Shown: piece by piece, positions 1 to 10,286 of the stretch
Layout: each line of letters begins with the position of its first letter
Position numbering within the stretch: position 1 is the stretch's first letter
DNA from: Pleurotus djamor
Taxonomy: Eukaryota; Basidiomycota; Agaricomycetes; Agaricales; Pleurotaceae
Reading direction: 5' to 3'
NCBI GenBank assembly: GCA_029747585.1
Contig: JAPEVF010000106.1
Location: forward strand, 45,053 to 109,052
DNA: 64,000 nt
Notes under the pieces: model-generated
What the model saw: the letters and a program-made list of their open reading frames with translations, nothing else
Database searches by the model: none
What the model was told of the DNA's origin: nothing
Program-made: the position numbers and the translations under genes

Positions 1-1108
1 AGCTCCCATTCCGTCGCGGTTATACAACTCACTTACCCCGCTCTCAGCCAGAACGCAGGCCAGAATTGTATCGGTATCGAACGCCTTATCGTCCACGCCG
101 ATCAATATGATGACCTGCGCGAGATGCTCTCTGATCGTGTCTCCAAACTTCGTCTCGGCTCAGTCCTTACTCCCACCCAGGAGGGTTATGTCTACACTGT
201 CGACTGTGGCGCCATGATCGATGCTGACCGTTTCTACTCTCTGGAGCGACTTATCACATCGGCCGAAGAAAATGGTGCACATGTAGAAGGCGGTAAACAA
301 TTCAACCATGTTTATCTCGACAAAGGTTCCTATTTCTTGCCAACCATCGTCGGGCCTGTCACGCCTGAAGAAGAGATTGCCCAGAATGAATGTGAGTATT
401 GTCTTTCATTTGCACGTTATACCGTTTGACACCTCGTTAGTGTTTGCTCCAATCGCCCTCCTCATGATTTACGAAGACGTCGAAGAAGCCATTGAAATTG
501 CTAACGGAACTAAATACGGATTAGGAGCTAGTGTCTTCGGTCCCGATCAAAAGCTATGTCTCGAGGTTGCTAAGCAACTTGAATGTGGCATGGTGTCTAT
601 CAATGACTTTGGCGTATTTTATGTAAGTCTCCATCATGTCCTTCTTGGTGTTTGAAGCCTGACGTTCATCGTTCCAGCTCAAGTAAGTTTCCTTGGTATA
701 TGTCTGGAATTTCGCAGCTCAACCCTCCCAGCCAAGATTTACCCTTCGGTGGCACCAAGGGCAGCGGTTACGGGCGATTCGGTAGGTTGCTCGTAAATTG
801 TCCTATTCTCCATGTCTAATAAAATCGCAGGTGGCGCCGAAGGCCTCAGAGCATTGACCAACCCTAAAGCCATCATGGTCGACCGTTGGCCGTCGATCAT
901 TCAGACAAGCATCCCCAAGGTTCTTGACTATCCTTTGCGCTCCTTGTCATCCAGCTGGTGCGTCGTTGTCTTCATTTGTGATTTTACGACTTTTAAGGCT
1001 GCCCCCATCAGGGATTTCGCTTCTGGCCTCATCCGCTTTGCCTATGCTGATAGTTGGCGCACGAGGATTCAGGGCCTCGTCACACTCATCCGAGCGTCAA
1101 GGAAGTAA
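1..1108 (+). CDS. Aldehyde dehydrogenase, Msc7/ALDH22 type (3' part)
   Basis: NAD(P)-dependent aldehyde dehydrogenase that oxidises aldehydes to acids. Only the C-terminal part is present. The catalytic cysteine is at 67-69 in the motif GQNCIGIER. The frame then runs through the C-terminal ALDH motifs NELFAPIALL, VSINDFGVFY and DLPFGGTKGSGYGRF. The tail after the catalytic domain (FASGLIRFAYADSWRTRI) is the extension seen in the yeast Msc7 / plant ALDH22 subgroup, which is usually membrane-anchored at the N-terminus (outside this window). Introns: an acceptor at about 47, then about 392-442, 623-717 and 782-831. The sequence near 958-997 is either a very short intron or a 13-residue insertion; reading straight through keeps the family tail in frame. 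The gene starts left of the window. Family call is firm; the Msc7 subgroup is an inference from the tail. Confidence 0.9.
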
Positions 1109-1784
1109 ACCCGAAGTCGACGCGCCAGTATTTGCTATATTTATCATGTATTTTTCCATCCTTCACCAGGCTTCATCACCATAGGGTAGGCAGATGAGCT
1201 TGGTATCCATTGGGGCACGGGTTGCAAGGCGTCCCGGTAGGCGCTTTGATCTGAGTCGACTTTATTCCACGTCTGCGCTTCGCATAATGTGTTTCCTAAT
1301 CTCGTTTGGAGTTATGCTATTTACGTCATCTCTCATACTTGCAGAAATTGATCCTTTGCCTTTGCTCAGGTTTCCGACGGAATTGAAGCCCATCGCACAC
1401 GGCCATGTGATAGAGTGTACAGGTGGTAGTGGTGTCTTCCTGACGCTTTGAGTCTCGCGAGCGACGGCGTGACGCCGTGTCCCAGAAGGATCGTACCCCG
1501 TGTGTCAATGGACACGCTTTGTCGGATACTCGCACATCGTCTTTCGCCACTGTGAAGTGTGGTCGGATGGCCTACCGTAGCAACGCGTTGACAACAAGCC
1601 CCACTTTGTGCATGAACGTTGAGCGTACCGACGACCTCCCTGAGGTAGCCTTGTTGTAGGCAGATAACGGCGTACTAGAAATGTCTTCGCACTTTTTGCG
1701 CTGTCTAGACTTCTATAAAATGCGCTTTGACTGGACGATCCCAAGTTCGACACACCCTCCCGAGAAACTACTTCCTTCAACGCG
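1109..1784. other. Intergenic, ALDH 3' side / RNase T2 promoter
   Basis: No coding frame here resembles a protein. The stretch holds the 3' flank of the aldehyde dehydrogenase and the upstream region of the RNase T2 gene, including a TATA box near its right end. Confidence 0.6.
1714..1720 (+). promoter_or_regulatory. TATA box of RNase T2 gene
   Basis: TATAAAA lies about 65 bp before the ATG at 1785, a normal position for a basidiomycete core promoter with a short leader. Confidence 0.55.
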
Positions 1785-3284
1785 ATGTTTTCCGTCCTAG
1801 CTCTGGTTTCATTCATTCTGGCCGGCTCTCGTGCTACCCCCATATCGCCAGCAAACACTTTTCTCACTCGAGCTACCCAGTGCAACACCGGTGACTTACC
1901 GACTTCCTGTGGTAATACCACTGCAGTGGAAGATTTGTGTTGCTTCGAGCACCCATATGTACGTATCTGCTTGAATCTCGCCGCGAGTCTTGCCCTATAA
2001 ATGAACGTATCTGCACCTAGGGTTTGATTCTTCAGACACAGGTAAGTGGCTGTATAACTGCAGATACATTGTGTTGATCCTTAGAAATAGTTTTGGGATG
2101 GAGAAACGTCGAATGGACCTAGCGATAGCTGGACCGTACATGGTTCGTTCATCTTGCTTCTCGAAACGAAGCTAATACTGACTTCTGTCGCAGGACTTTG
2201 GTCTGACAGGTGAGGCCCAGCGAGTCTACGCCAGGGCAAGTTCATAATGTGGTCATAGATGCGATGGCACTTATGATGAATTCTGTGATCCCTCGCGAGA
2301 TTACGACGACCTCTCTGGGGTAAGTCTCCCCTACGAAAGCCTACCAAACGCTCATCCTGATGATTCCTTTTCGCCAGATTCTCAAGAAGCACGGTGCCGA
2401 CGATACCCTTGATTTTATGAGGAAGGCGAGTCTCGTCAATACATGGACATTGACCCTTAATATCAACGCAAGCCAACGTTAGTTCTGGCTTGACCTTGAT
2501 GGTGATCACGAGAAATTCTGGAAGGTGGGTTCAATGTTTCCGACTTCAAAGCTCTGAACAAACATACACAATAATCAGCACCAATGGTCAAAACACGGTA
2601 CATGCATGAGGTAAGATAGCCTGAATCCTCCAACGTCTAACGACGGTTTCCTGACCATTGCATCCGGTTAACAGTACCCTTCGGAAAGATTGTCTCGGGG
2701 AAGACGGAGAAGATGTGTGACACGCCCTCTCCACGCCTTTTCTGCTCAGACTGCTAAGTGACCTTGATAGGCGGTAGCTTACTTCCAGGCGGCGGTGAAA
2801 GCCTTCAAAGTGGGTGCGTTTATATCCTATGTAAGCTCCCTATTGACCGTCGGACCCGTCAGGACCTTCCAACATACGAGCTTCTGAGTGCGGCAGGCAT
2901 CAAGCCTACCGCTGACGGAGAATTTTCCCTTGACGCCCTCTTGGCTGCTCTGAAGAAAGGCCCAGTTCGTCCGCTCGAATCCTTGTGTAAAGTCCCGACT
3001 GATTCCTCCTATCTGCACAGGGAGTAACCCCTCGGTTGGACTGTCAAGACGGCAAGCTGAAGGAAGTGGGCTGGTATTTCCACCTCAAGGGATCTATCGC
3101 GGGGGGTGAATACATTGCGATAGGTATGGTATACTCACTCTTGTTATTTGGGAACCGTCGATGCTGACTTGTGATTGTTCCAGACGCACCAGATGGCAAA
3201 GGATCTTGCCCGAAAGAAGGTATCAAGTACTTACCAAAGAAGACGTCTGGGAAAGACTCGAAATCAAATCAACATAGCAGCTAA
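1785..3284 (+). CDS. Secreted ribonuclease T2
   Basis: Extracellular or vacuolar endoribonuclease that cleaves RNA through 2',3'-cyclic phosphates. The start MFSVLALVSFILAGSRATP is a signal peptide. Spliced exons give CCFEHPYGLILQTQFWDG, then catalytic segment 1 as HGLWSDRCDGTYDEFC (first catalytic His; canonical HGLWPD has Pro where Ser stands here), then catalytic segment 2 as FWKHQWSKHGTC with the other active-site residues. Further exons give PTYELLSAAGIKPT, GVTPRLDCQDGKLKEVGWYF and GSCPKEGIKY, all family-typical, and paired cysteines are present. There are about nine introns. Two use the donor GTTCGT (near 2140 and 2960). The boundary near 2713-2789 is the least certain. Length is close to the usual size with a short Lys/Ser-rich tail. 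The product is likely a nutritional or defence RNase. Confidence 0.92.
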
Positions 3285-3466
3285 TGTACATGTACAACCT
3301 ACCAAAACCTAAGTATTCTCCAATGTATGTATTCAAGAATCAAATGGCCCTGGTGCGCGTCATAAGCGTGCAAGGACGCGGGATAACGGCAAGGTTATTT
3401 CTGTGCAACTGTAACGCGGCCTGACTTCTTTGGGAACGTCGGATGCAGCTCAGCTATTCATCGAGG

Positions 3467-4308
3467 TCATTGGGGCCTGTGTATCCTTATGTTGGACAGG
3501 TCGTGTGGTTTTGACACTGGATGGTCGTCAAAGGTTGGGATGGGGGGCGGCGTCCTGAAAGATATAACCACATAACCCAAGCCCAATGTAGCAAGGATTA
3601 GGCCAGCCATGGCGTAGACTGGGTAAGAGGACTGGATTTGGAGGGCAGCGGACGTGAGGCATAGGCAAAACCAGATCAAGCACCTTTACCAAATCTATCA
3701 AAAATGCACTCAAGAATATAGAATTGTTACACCTACATCCCTATCCAGATTTCTAGCGAATCGGCTATACTTTTGAAATGCTGGAGTCTAGAAGTCAGGC
3801 CACTGGGATGTCCTGACCTATAATCGTAACAAAACCGAAGGTAGTTACACGCTCGCTCCAAGCATGCGAGCTCGGCAGCGAGGACGAGCTCCCGCTGGTT
3901 CAGCCAAACCAACGTGTCTTCAACGCAGGATACTCGGGCAATATGATGCGAAACGGAGTGTACAGTTGTGGATTTGAATTCCAGGGTTTGACGCAAAATT
4001 CGTGTAAGGTTGGTTTTGGCGCAACGACCTGAAGGCCTACGGGTGAGTGTGACATAGCACGATGTATATGTTGCAAACTGACGCACCACTCATAGATTTG
4101 CGACAATCAGGACAGTTGGTTTGTCGGCGTTCGTTGTGCACAGACAAGCAATCCAAACAGTAAACATGACCTAGAGGACATCCGCGTCTACAATGAATTT
4201 CTGATGTGAGGACTGTTTGGGACCGACACTCAACATACCACAATGCAGAAGGGTGGGCATTGAGAAAGGTCCATAACATAAGGTGCAATGATGTTGTTGA
4301 GATGACAT
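3467..4308 (-). CDS. Small RING-finger protein with C-terminal membrane segment
   Basis: Probable membrane-anchored E3 ubiquitin ligase. The start MSSQQHHCTLC leads across a 38-nt intron into a C3HC4 RING: CTLC, CPLGH, VYCLDC and NCPDC supply the eight zinc ligands. A helical middle region follows (for example NQRELVLAAELACLERACNYL), then a C-terminal exon with a hydrophobic segment (VYAMAGLILATLGLGYVVISF) and a short Pro-rich tail ending at 3467. RING proteins of this short form with a helical region are numerous in agaricomycetes. The exon structure between about 3700 and 4040 is unsettled because three frames compete, so the middle of the protein may be mis-drawn or the gene may be decayed. 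The RING is clear; the substrate is unknown. Confidence 0.6.
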
Positions 4309-4506
4309 GACTGAGTCGGGCGGTCTATGCTCAGCGCTTCAACTTCAGCCTCAGGGCCTACTCATTGTTCAAGGCGGTCTGTGACCGTTCAACCTCATAT
4401 ATTCCACCACCTTGGAAGAATTACATAGTCTTACACCAAATGTTAAATAACTCTACTAACTACGATGATCGATGATGAGTGACTGAAAGATGATACCAAA
4501 AACAAA

Positions 4507-7500
4507 CTACCGAAAATGTGCTACTTCGAACGGAGGATCCCTGCCCCTCTTTCGAACGGTGGGTATCTTAAAAGTCTGGCTGGGCAACGCACTGCGCGGA
4601 GGTTCCTGCTGGAACCGATGTTTCATACTGGCCGAAGGTTGAGCGCTCCGACTCCGAGAGAGGCTTGAAACGAGACGTGTTTCCTCGGTAGAGGCGGAGG
4701 CGGAATGAGGAGGGTTGAGTAGCCCAGATAGATTCATCGTCGTGCTGAGCATAGGAGAATACGACCGAGGCGTAGCGGACGGCGAGAAAGACGAGACGTG
4801 CAGAAGAATGGCGAACTCTTCCGTGGCGTTGGTCAGCTTCACCATGTTGCTTTTCAGCGGTGGTGGGACCATGATGCCAGAACCATACGTCTTGAGGACA
4901 TTGGAGAGTTGGACAACGGACTGTCCAGCTGTTAGTATATGAGAACTAGACAAGGACAGTAAGGCGGGCGCACCTTGAGGAAAATGTGTGCATCATCACG
5001 CATAGACTTCTTATCCGCTTTGCCAGTGCCCTCCACGATGGCTCGAATCGCGTCACGCAATCGATCAGTGACCATCTTCGCCCTGGTAAGGCATTCACGA
5101 ACATCCGCATCAGAGTGCAGAACGTCAGCCAAGATATCATCCATCATATCCCAAACAGTCGGTGCAACATCGACGGCCTCTTTCATAGCGTGCAATGCCT
5201 CCTTGTCCACCTGGACCTTCGAACTAGGCGGAAGATCTGACAGAAGCGCCGGTTTCGCTGCAGCCGCAACCAAGGGTGATGACGAGGTCGACGAGCCCTG
5301 AAGAGAACTCTGCGAGCCCTGCCGAGAATGACTGTGACTGGGTCCAAGAACGCCTGTCATAAACGGCGGCAATGCTGCCAAAGCTTCTGATGGACCTGTC
5401 GGCGAAGGTGAAGAAACAACAACGGAAGTAGTTGGTGTGAGTGTGGGATTAGGTGCAGTTGCTTGTCTCTTGATTTTGCGGGGTATGGGCGTACGTGGGG
5501 CAGATCCAGGAACAACGCCACCGAATGTATTGGGCATTTCCTCGTACGAGGGCAGAGTCCGTCCCACTTCCACGTCCTTAGAGCTAAACGAACCAGCATG
5601 GCGACGTGCACGAGCGACCCCAGTGCCGGCATGACGAGAACCACCAGAGCCCTCATGACCGAAAGACACCGATGTCGATGACAGTGGTACCGGGGGGTGT
5701 ATCTCGGAAGTGTTGTTGACAAGATGACTAGGTGGAGGCGGATAGGTCTTGGCGTGCAGCAAAGGTTTGATGGCCTCTATATGGGGAGCCATAGCTTGCC
5801 ACGCACACGATATTTCTGCCGTGGAACCATACAGGGTCAAAAGGAGAGATCTAAGATACCGAACATCTTCGTTCGCCAACATCTTTAGCTGCAAGGATAA
5901 AACCCCCATAGCTTTACCAAAAACAGACACCATGTCTTTGCAGCTCTCTACGACCGCTCGGCATATGCCTGGTGGTGGCAACATCTTCCGACTCGTCGCA
6001 TCAAAACGGTCAAGCGTGTATATGAAGTGCATCATGTCCGAATTGGCTGGATCGAGGACTTTACGCAGGACGTTTGGCAGTCGATCATCGGTAGCCTGTA
6101 CCGTGTAGTGTTCGAGAGCAAGGTAGACTTGGCAGATCGCAAATAATATGCTGCGAGCCGAATCGATGAGACATAGAAGAGGTTTAGGCAGGGCAGTAGA
6201 AACAGCGGTAGGAAGTGTGGAGAGACGACGAAAGTATGAATTGCGTTCAAACGCCATAGACGGGCCTGCCCCCAGTTTGGATGAGGACGGGTCGCTGACA
6301 GCAACGCGTGATCCCGAGCTAAGCGATGAATTTGAGTCTTGCCGCATCGAAAGCGGGGAGGGCATGGAAAATTCCTCCTTCATCGCTGACGGTGGTTCCG
6401 GACGCTTCTTGGTGAAGTTGAGTTTAGCTGTTCTGAGATCGGGCATGCTCTGCTTGGGGAGCAAATCTGTCATGGCAGGCGAATGACTAACATCTGCATA
6501 CGATGACGTTCGGGTATGTTGCTGAGCTAGGTCATTGTAGATTCCGTTCGTCCGAGGAGGTGACGAGTCAGAGTCGGCTGGGCTGGGGAGGTATGCATTG
6601 GGGGAGTGGGCGGGAGACGTCTCTGTGCTGTAAGCTTGAAGAATGCCAAGATGAAGTGGCGGCGGACGATCTGAGGATATTGAGCCCTTTGGTGAAGGTG
6701 GCTCAAGCTCCTGAAATGATTCTGAAGCGGACGACATAGAAAATGCAGAGTCAACAGAAAATGACCGTGCATGCGGAGTAATGCCCGCGTCGAATTCACT
6801 CGCCGATGCGGGCAGCCGGGACCAAGAGTTTAAGTCGGCTTCACTGTGAAAAAAGCGTGTAAGTACCATCATTGACACATCGTGGAGAGGTAACTTGCAT
6901 ATGATGTTCCAAATCACTCTGTTCCATGAAGCCAGAGTCATCATGAACGCGGTTCAATTTGTCTTCATCGTCGTCCAACCAATGTCTTAGCGATGCGATC
7001 CATTTTTTCATCGCCTCCGGAGAGTTGATTGGATCCGAAGGCAGAATCACGCTCCGTGGGGGCCACTCGATAGGATTGCGGTCCACCTTGAATATTTCAA
7101 GCGTAGTGAAGCGGGAAATGTATGTGGGCAGCCTTGCTATCTTGTTCTTCGACAAGCAAAAAACTCGGAGGTTCACTAACTTCCCAGGTTGCGAAGGCAG
7201 CCGTTTAATTTGGTTGTGGCTGATATCCAGTGTGTCGAGGCTGGCCATCTCCGTCAACTAAAGCATTTTCATTGAGAATTTAACAATATTCCACAGCAAA
7301 ACAAGTGCATACGACGTCAGGAAACTCGGTGAATGCATTGCTCTTCAAATTGAGGTAGCGTAGGCTCGACCAAAGGACACACGACCTGGGTAGTTGGGAC
7401 AACTTATTGTGAGACAGGGCGATTCTACGTTGTTCAATCCAATTATCAGAAAGAATCTTCGAACAAAGGAAGAACCCAAAAGGCTAGCGCGCGAACCTTA

Positions 7501-7720
7501 GCACCGAACTCTGTGAATCCTGTTCTTCGTCATTCCGACCAGCTAGTTCCTCCGCCCTGGCGTCGTCGACTTCTGTCAAGTTCAGCCTTGACAAATCTAG
7601 CGTTGCGCCATTGTCTGGCGACTTGAGTAGTGCATCGGTGATGTGGCATGCATTGAGTGAAGTCGGAGTGAAAGCATTTAGTTGTGATTCAAAACGATCT
7701 GAAGTGGACAGAGCAACCAT
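4507..7720 (-). CDS. SOG2: Leucine-rich repeat protein Sog2 (RAM signalling)
   Basis: Scaffold of the RAM/MOR network, which with the Cbk1/Orb6-type NDR kinase controls polarised growth and cell separation at the cortex. The N-terminal exons encode leucine-rich repeats (LDLSRLNLTEVDD, IALSHNKLSQLP, LDTLDISHNQIKRLP, VFCLSKNKIARLP, IFKVDRNPIEWPP). A long Ser/Pro-rich linker follows, then the helical SOG2 domain around 5900-6250 (residues such as FAICQVYLALEHYTVQATDD) and the C-terminal helix TDRLRDAIRAIVEG, then SVVQLSNVLKTYG. Start is the ATG at 7720. The intron after DLEHH (near 6895) works only with a GC-AG donor (GCAAGT), which restores EHHIEADLNSW. The last intron ends at the AG before SVVQLS. 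Ser/Pro sites in the linker fit NDR-kinase regulation, an inference. Confidence 0.88.
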
Positions 7721-7945
7721 GGAAAAAGGGAAAAAAGGAGATAAGGCGAGCGAGACGTCGTCGGCGGTGTTCTAGTGGGTCGTGGTGGTCATGAACAAAC
7801 GGGCGTGGATGAGATGAAGGACAACAGCCAGAATGCCCTGACCGAAACAGAAACTCTGGTTGCAACACTGACTGTGGGAAAGAATTGATGCTATGTAACA
7901 GGGTCGCCGACCAATAGGAGCCTAATCACATGTCCCTATCACCTC

Positions 7946-9393
7946 CTAAAACCACATTGAGACGGAAAAACTAGCGGTTTCGCTTTGCATAGCGTGCCAC
8001 CACCCAGGCGGGAAAAATAACACATCTCCTGGCCCCAAAGTCGCAGACATGGCATGAGGAGCCACGTCTGTCCAGAATGCTGGAAACCGTCCATCACAGT
8101 CATCTCTAAACACATCTACATTGGACGTATTCTGCATGGCTGGGCCACCCTCTTCTTGAGACATGCTGTACATGGATTTAGAGAGCCGAGGACTAGCAAG
8201 CCAAACTGTCTTATACCCAGCAACCTGTGCTGTATGGACATAGCTGTTCAGTGAACGTTATCACGTAAAGCATTCCACTTACTGTAAAAGTTGAAGTATG
8301 GATCCTAAGTGACCACATCAATGCCTTGCACCCTCCAGACGGAATCGCAAACACGTACCACATGGGCGGGCGAAATAGTCCCTCTCGGCCCAAACCAAGC
8401 ATTGATGACAAGCTGGTCATCATTCCCAGGAGGTTGGTAAGACGCGTATTCATCCGGCGTGGGTGACGCGTAGACGTAGTCAGGAACAATGATATCCCCC
8501 CTCAGACATGGAAACTGCGTAAACAGGTTATGCTGGGCCAGATACATGGGCGTCTTGGTGTTTGACACCGAATGGGAAGAAGTGGCGTCCGTTAATTCGA
8601 TGTGAGTCAAAAATTCCTCCCAGTCCATCAGTTGCTGTGTCCATCCTGCTTCACGGTAGTCACGTCCGACCTCAACTGGGACGACGCGACCTGGGCCTGC
8701 CACATGCTTTAGGTACTCCAAGGAAGACCACGGCCTCTCTTGCAGAGCCGGCCAACGATGCGCGAATCCACGAAGAATAAATGGGTGTTGAGAATAACGG
8801 CTTCGAAACGAAGCCATAGATGGAGGAACATCAAGGCATTCTATATCAGTCGAAGCGCTCAAAAGCTTCAGCGGACCAGGAGCGGAAAATTTTGCTGATG
8901 TGGAAGATTCAGAGACACGATCATCGAAAGAAACCTGGAGGCAGTCAGCCTGGATTTTCTTGATGAGGGCATGGATATAGTCAATTCTTCCCGGACCAGG
9001 AGCGCCAGCAATGATGATTGCACGGTCCAAATACCCGATTGATTGCTTTGGTGCGCTGACAAGTCCCGAGAGTGCCCTCAAGACACATGCGTCGGTATAA
9101 AGCCTTCGCCGTGCCATCAATTCCGTCGTAGGAGAGTGAGCCATACTCGAATGGAGACGGTCGATACATGAATCCAGTTTATGTATCGCTCTTTCATCGT
9201 CTTGATCACAGGTCTTCGCAGCTAGTTGTTTAGCAATCTGCAGAAGTTCAGACGAGGTTGATGAGACACCTAGATAGATGCTATAAGATGAGAAACTTGA
9301 GGGACGGGCGAAGTATCGCGCACCATGATTATCGTCCAAGTCAAATTCCAGTTCCAGAGCAAAGCTACGCAGTTCTGTCGAAATCCAGGTCAT
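7946..9393 (-). CDS. JmjC-domain oxygenase, KDM8/JMJD5-like
   Basis: Fe(II)/2-oxoglutarate-dependent hydroxylase of the small JmjC class. The first part is helical (about 150 residues). The JmjC domain begins at PFILRGFAHRWPAL and includes the lead motif APGPGRVVPVEVGRDY-like core (GRVVPVEVGRDYREAGW). Splicing at 8290-8370 joins GTISPAHV to DPYFNFYTQVAGYKTVWLAS, giving the metal-binding HxD (His-Val-Asp). The distal iron ligand is His in FFPPGWWHAM, close to the C-terminus SFSVSMWF. This arrangement (NAWFG..GTISPxHxDP, then GDVLFFPxxWWH) is that of JMJD5/KDM8, which hydroxylates arginine and has been linked to histone processing. The gene ends at 7946, 225 bp from the Sog2 start. Start chosen at 9393 (MTWISTELRSFALELEF). 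Confidence 0.85.
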
Positions 9394-10286
9394 TCGAAAT
9401 CATGGAGAAGGATCGAAAGTTTCTCGTTTAGCGCCCAAGCGTGACAGGACGGTTTTCGTGAATCAGATAGTCCTCCATCACAAGTCGTTTGAGATGTGGT
9501 TGTTCATCCGATTCGGAGTATGTACATGCGGGATACTGAGAATAACTTCGCCATCGTTATGACCAATTCACCCTAGCCATGCCGGGGTCACCCTGCACCC
9601 AACCACCTGTGACAACAAATTGCGGTTTCCGACGCAATTCTGATATCCGGAATTTACTCAATGAGCGTGAACGTGGATATCTGCTTTATGCTGTTGTGCA
9701 CCAACGATAATCATCGCGCGGCCGCGGCTATTGATGCCCTGCCATAAAANGTACGCGCCGAGGCGTTTGTGGGAACACGTCAGAAAGCGAGGAATGTCCA
9801 GGCATCAGACTAAGCGTCAGAGAGGTTCGTGTATTATTCACAGCGAGAAGGAGCCTGGAGCCAACTAAAGGTGGTCATAACCGCAAAAGGCACCTCTAAA
9901 AGATACCACTGCCACTGATGGCGGTTGTCCGTGCGTGCGTACCATAACCTGCCCCTTTCGCGAAATTAACTGTCCATCCACACTCTCTTCCACAACGTAT
10001 CCTTCAGCGTCACTTGTCGATGTGAGCCAGGAATTCAGTGGGACTTGGGGATAAGGATTCCATAGACAAAAGGTGCGAAGCGGTGGAAGAGCAGGGGCGA
10101 CAAAGGGAAGATGATTAGAAAATGAGGTGCCACTGAAAATAGATGTGACGTGTCACGCATAACGCTAGAACACCAGCGGGTGGAAAGAATAAAAGGGCAA
10201 ACGAGGAAACGCACCGTGAGAATTTCCCCAGTCGATCTCTCGTCACGCTTTCATCAGNTTTTTCGTTCCGGCCCGGTCGAGCCGCC
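9394..10286. promoter_or_regulatory. Divergent intergenic region JmjC / MOT1
   Basis: About 0.9 kb between two divergently transcribed genes, with no plausible coding frame and a single N at 9750. It must hold both promoters; I cannot point to a clear TATA box for either. Confidence 0.5.
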
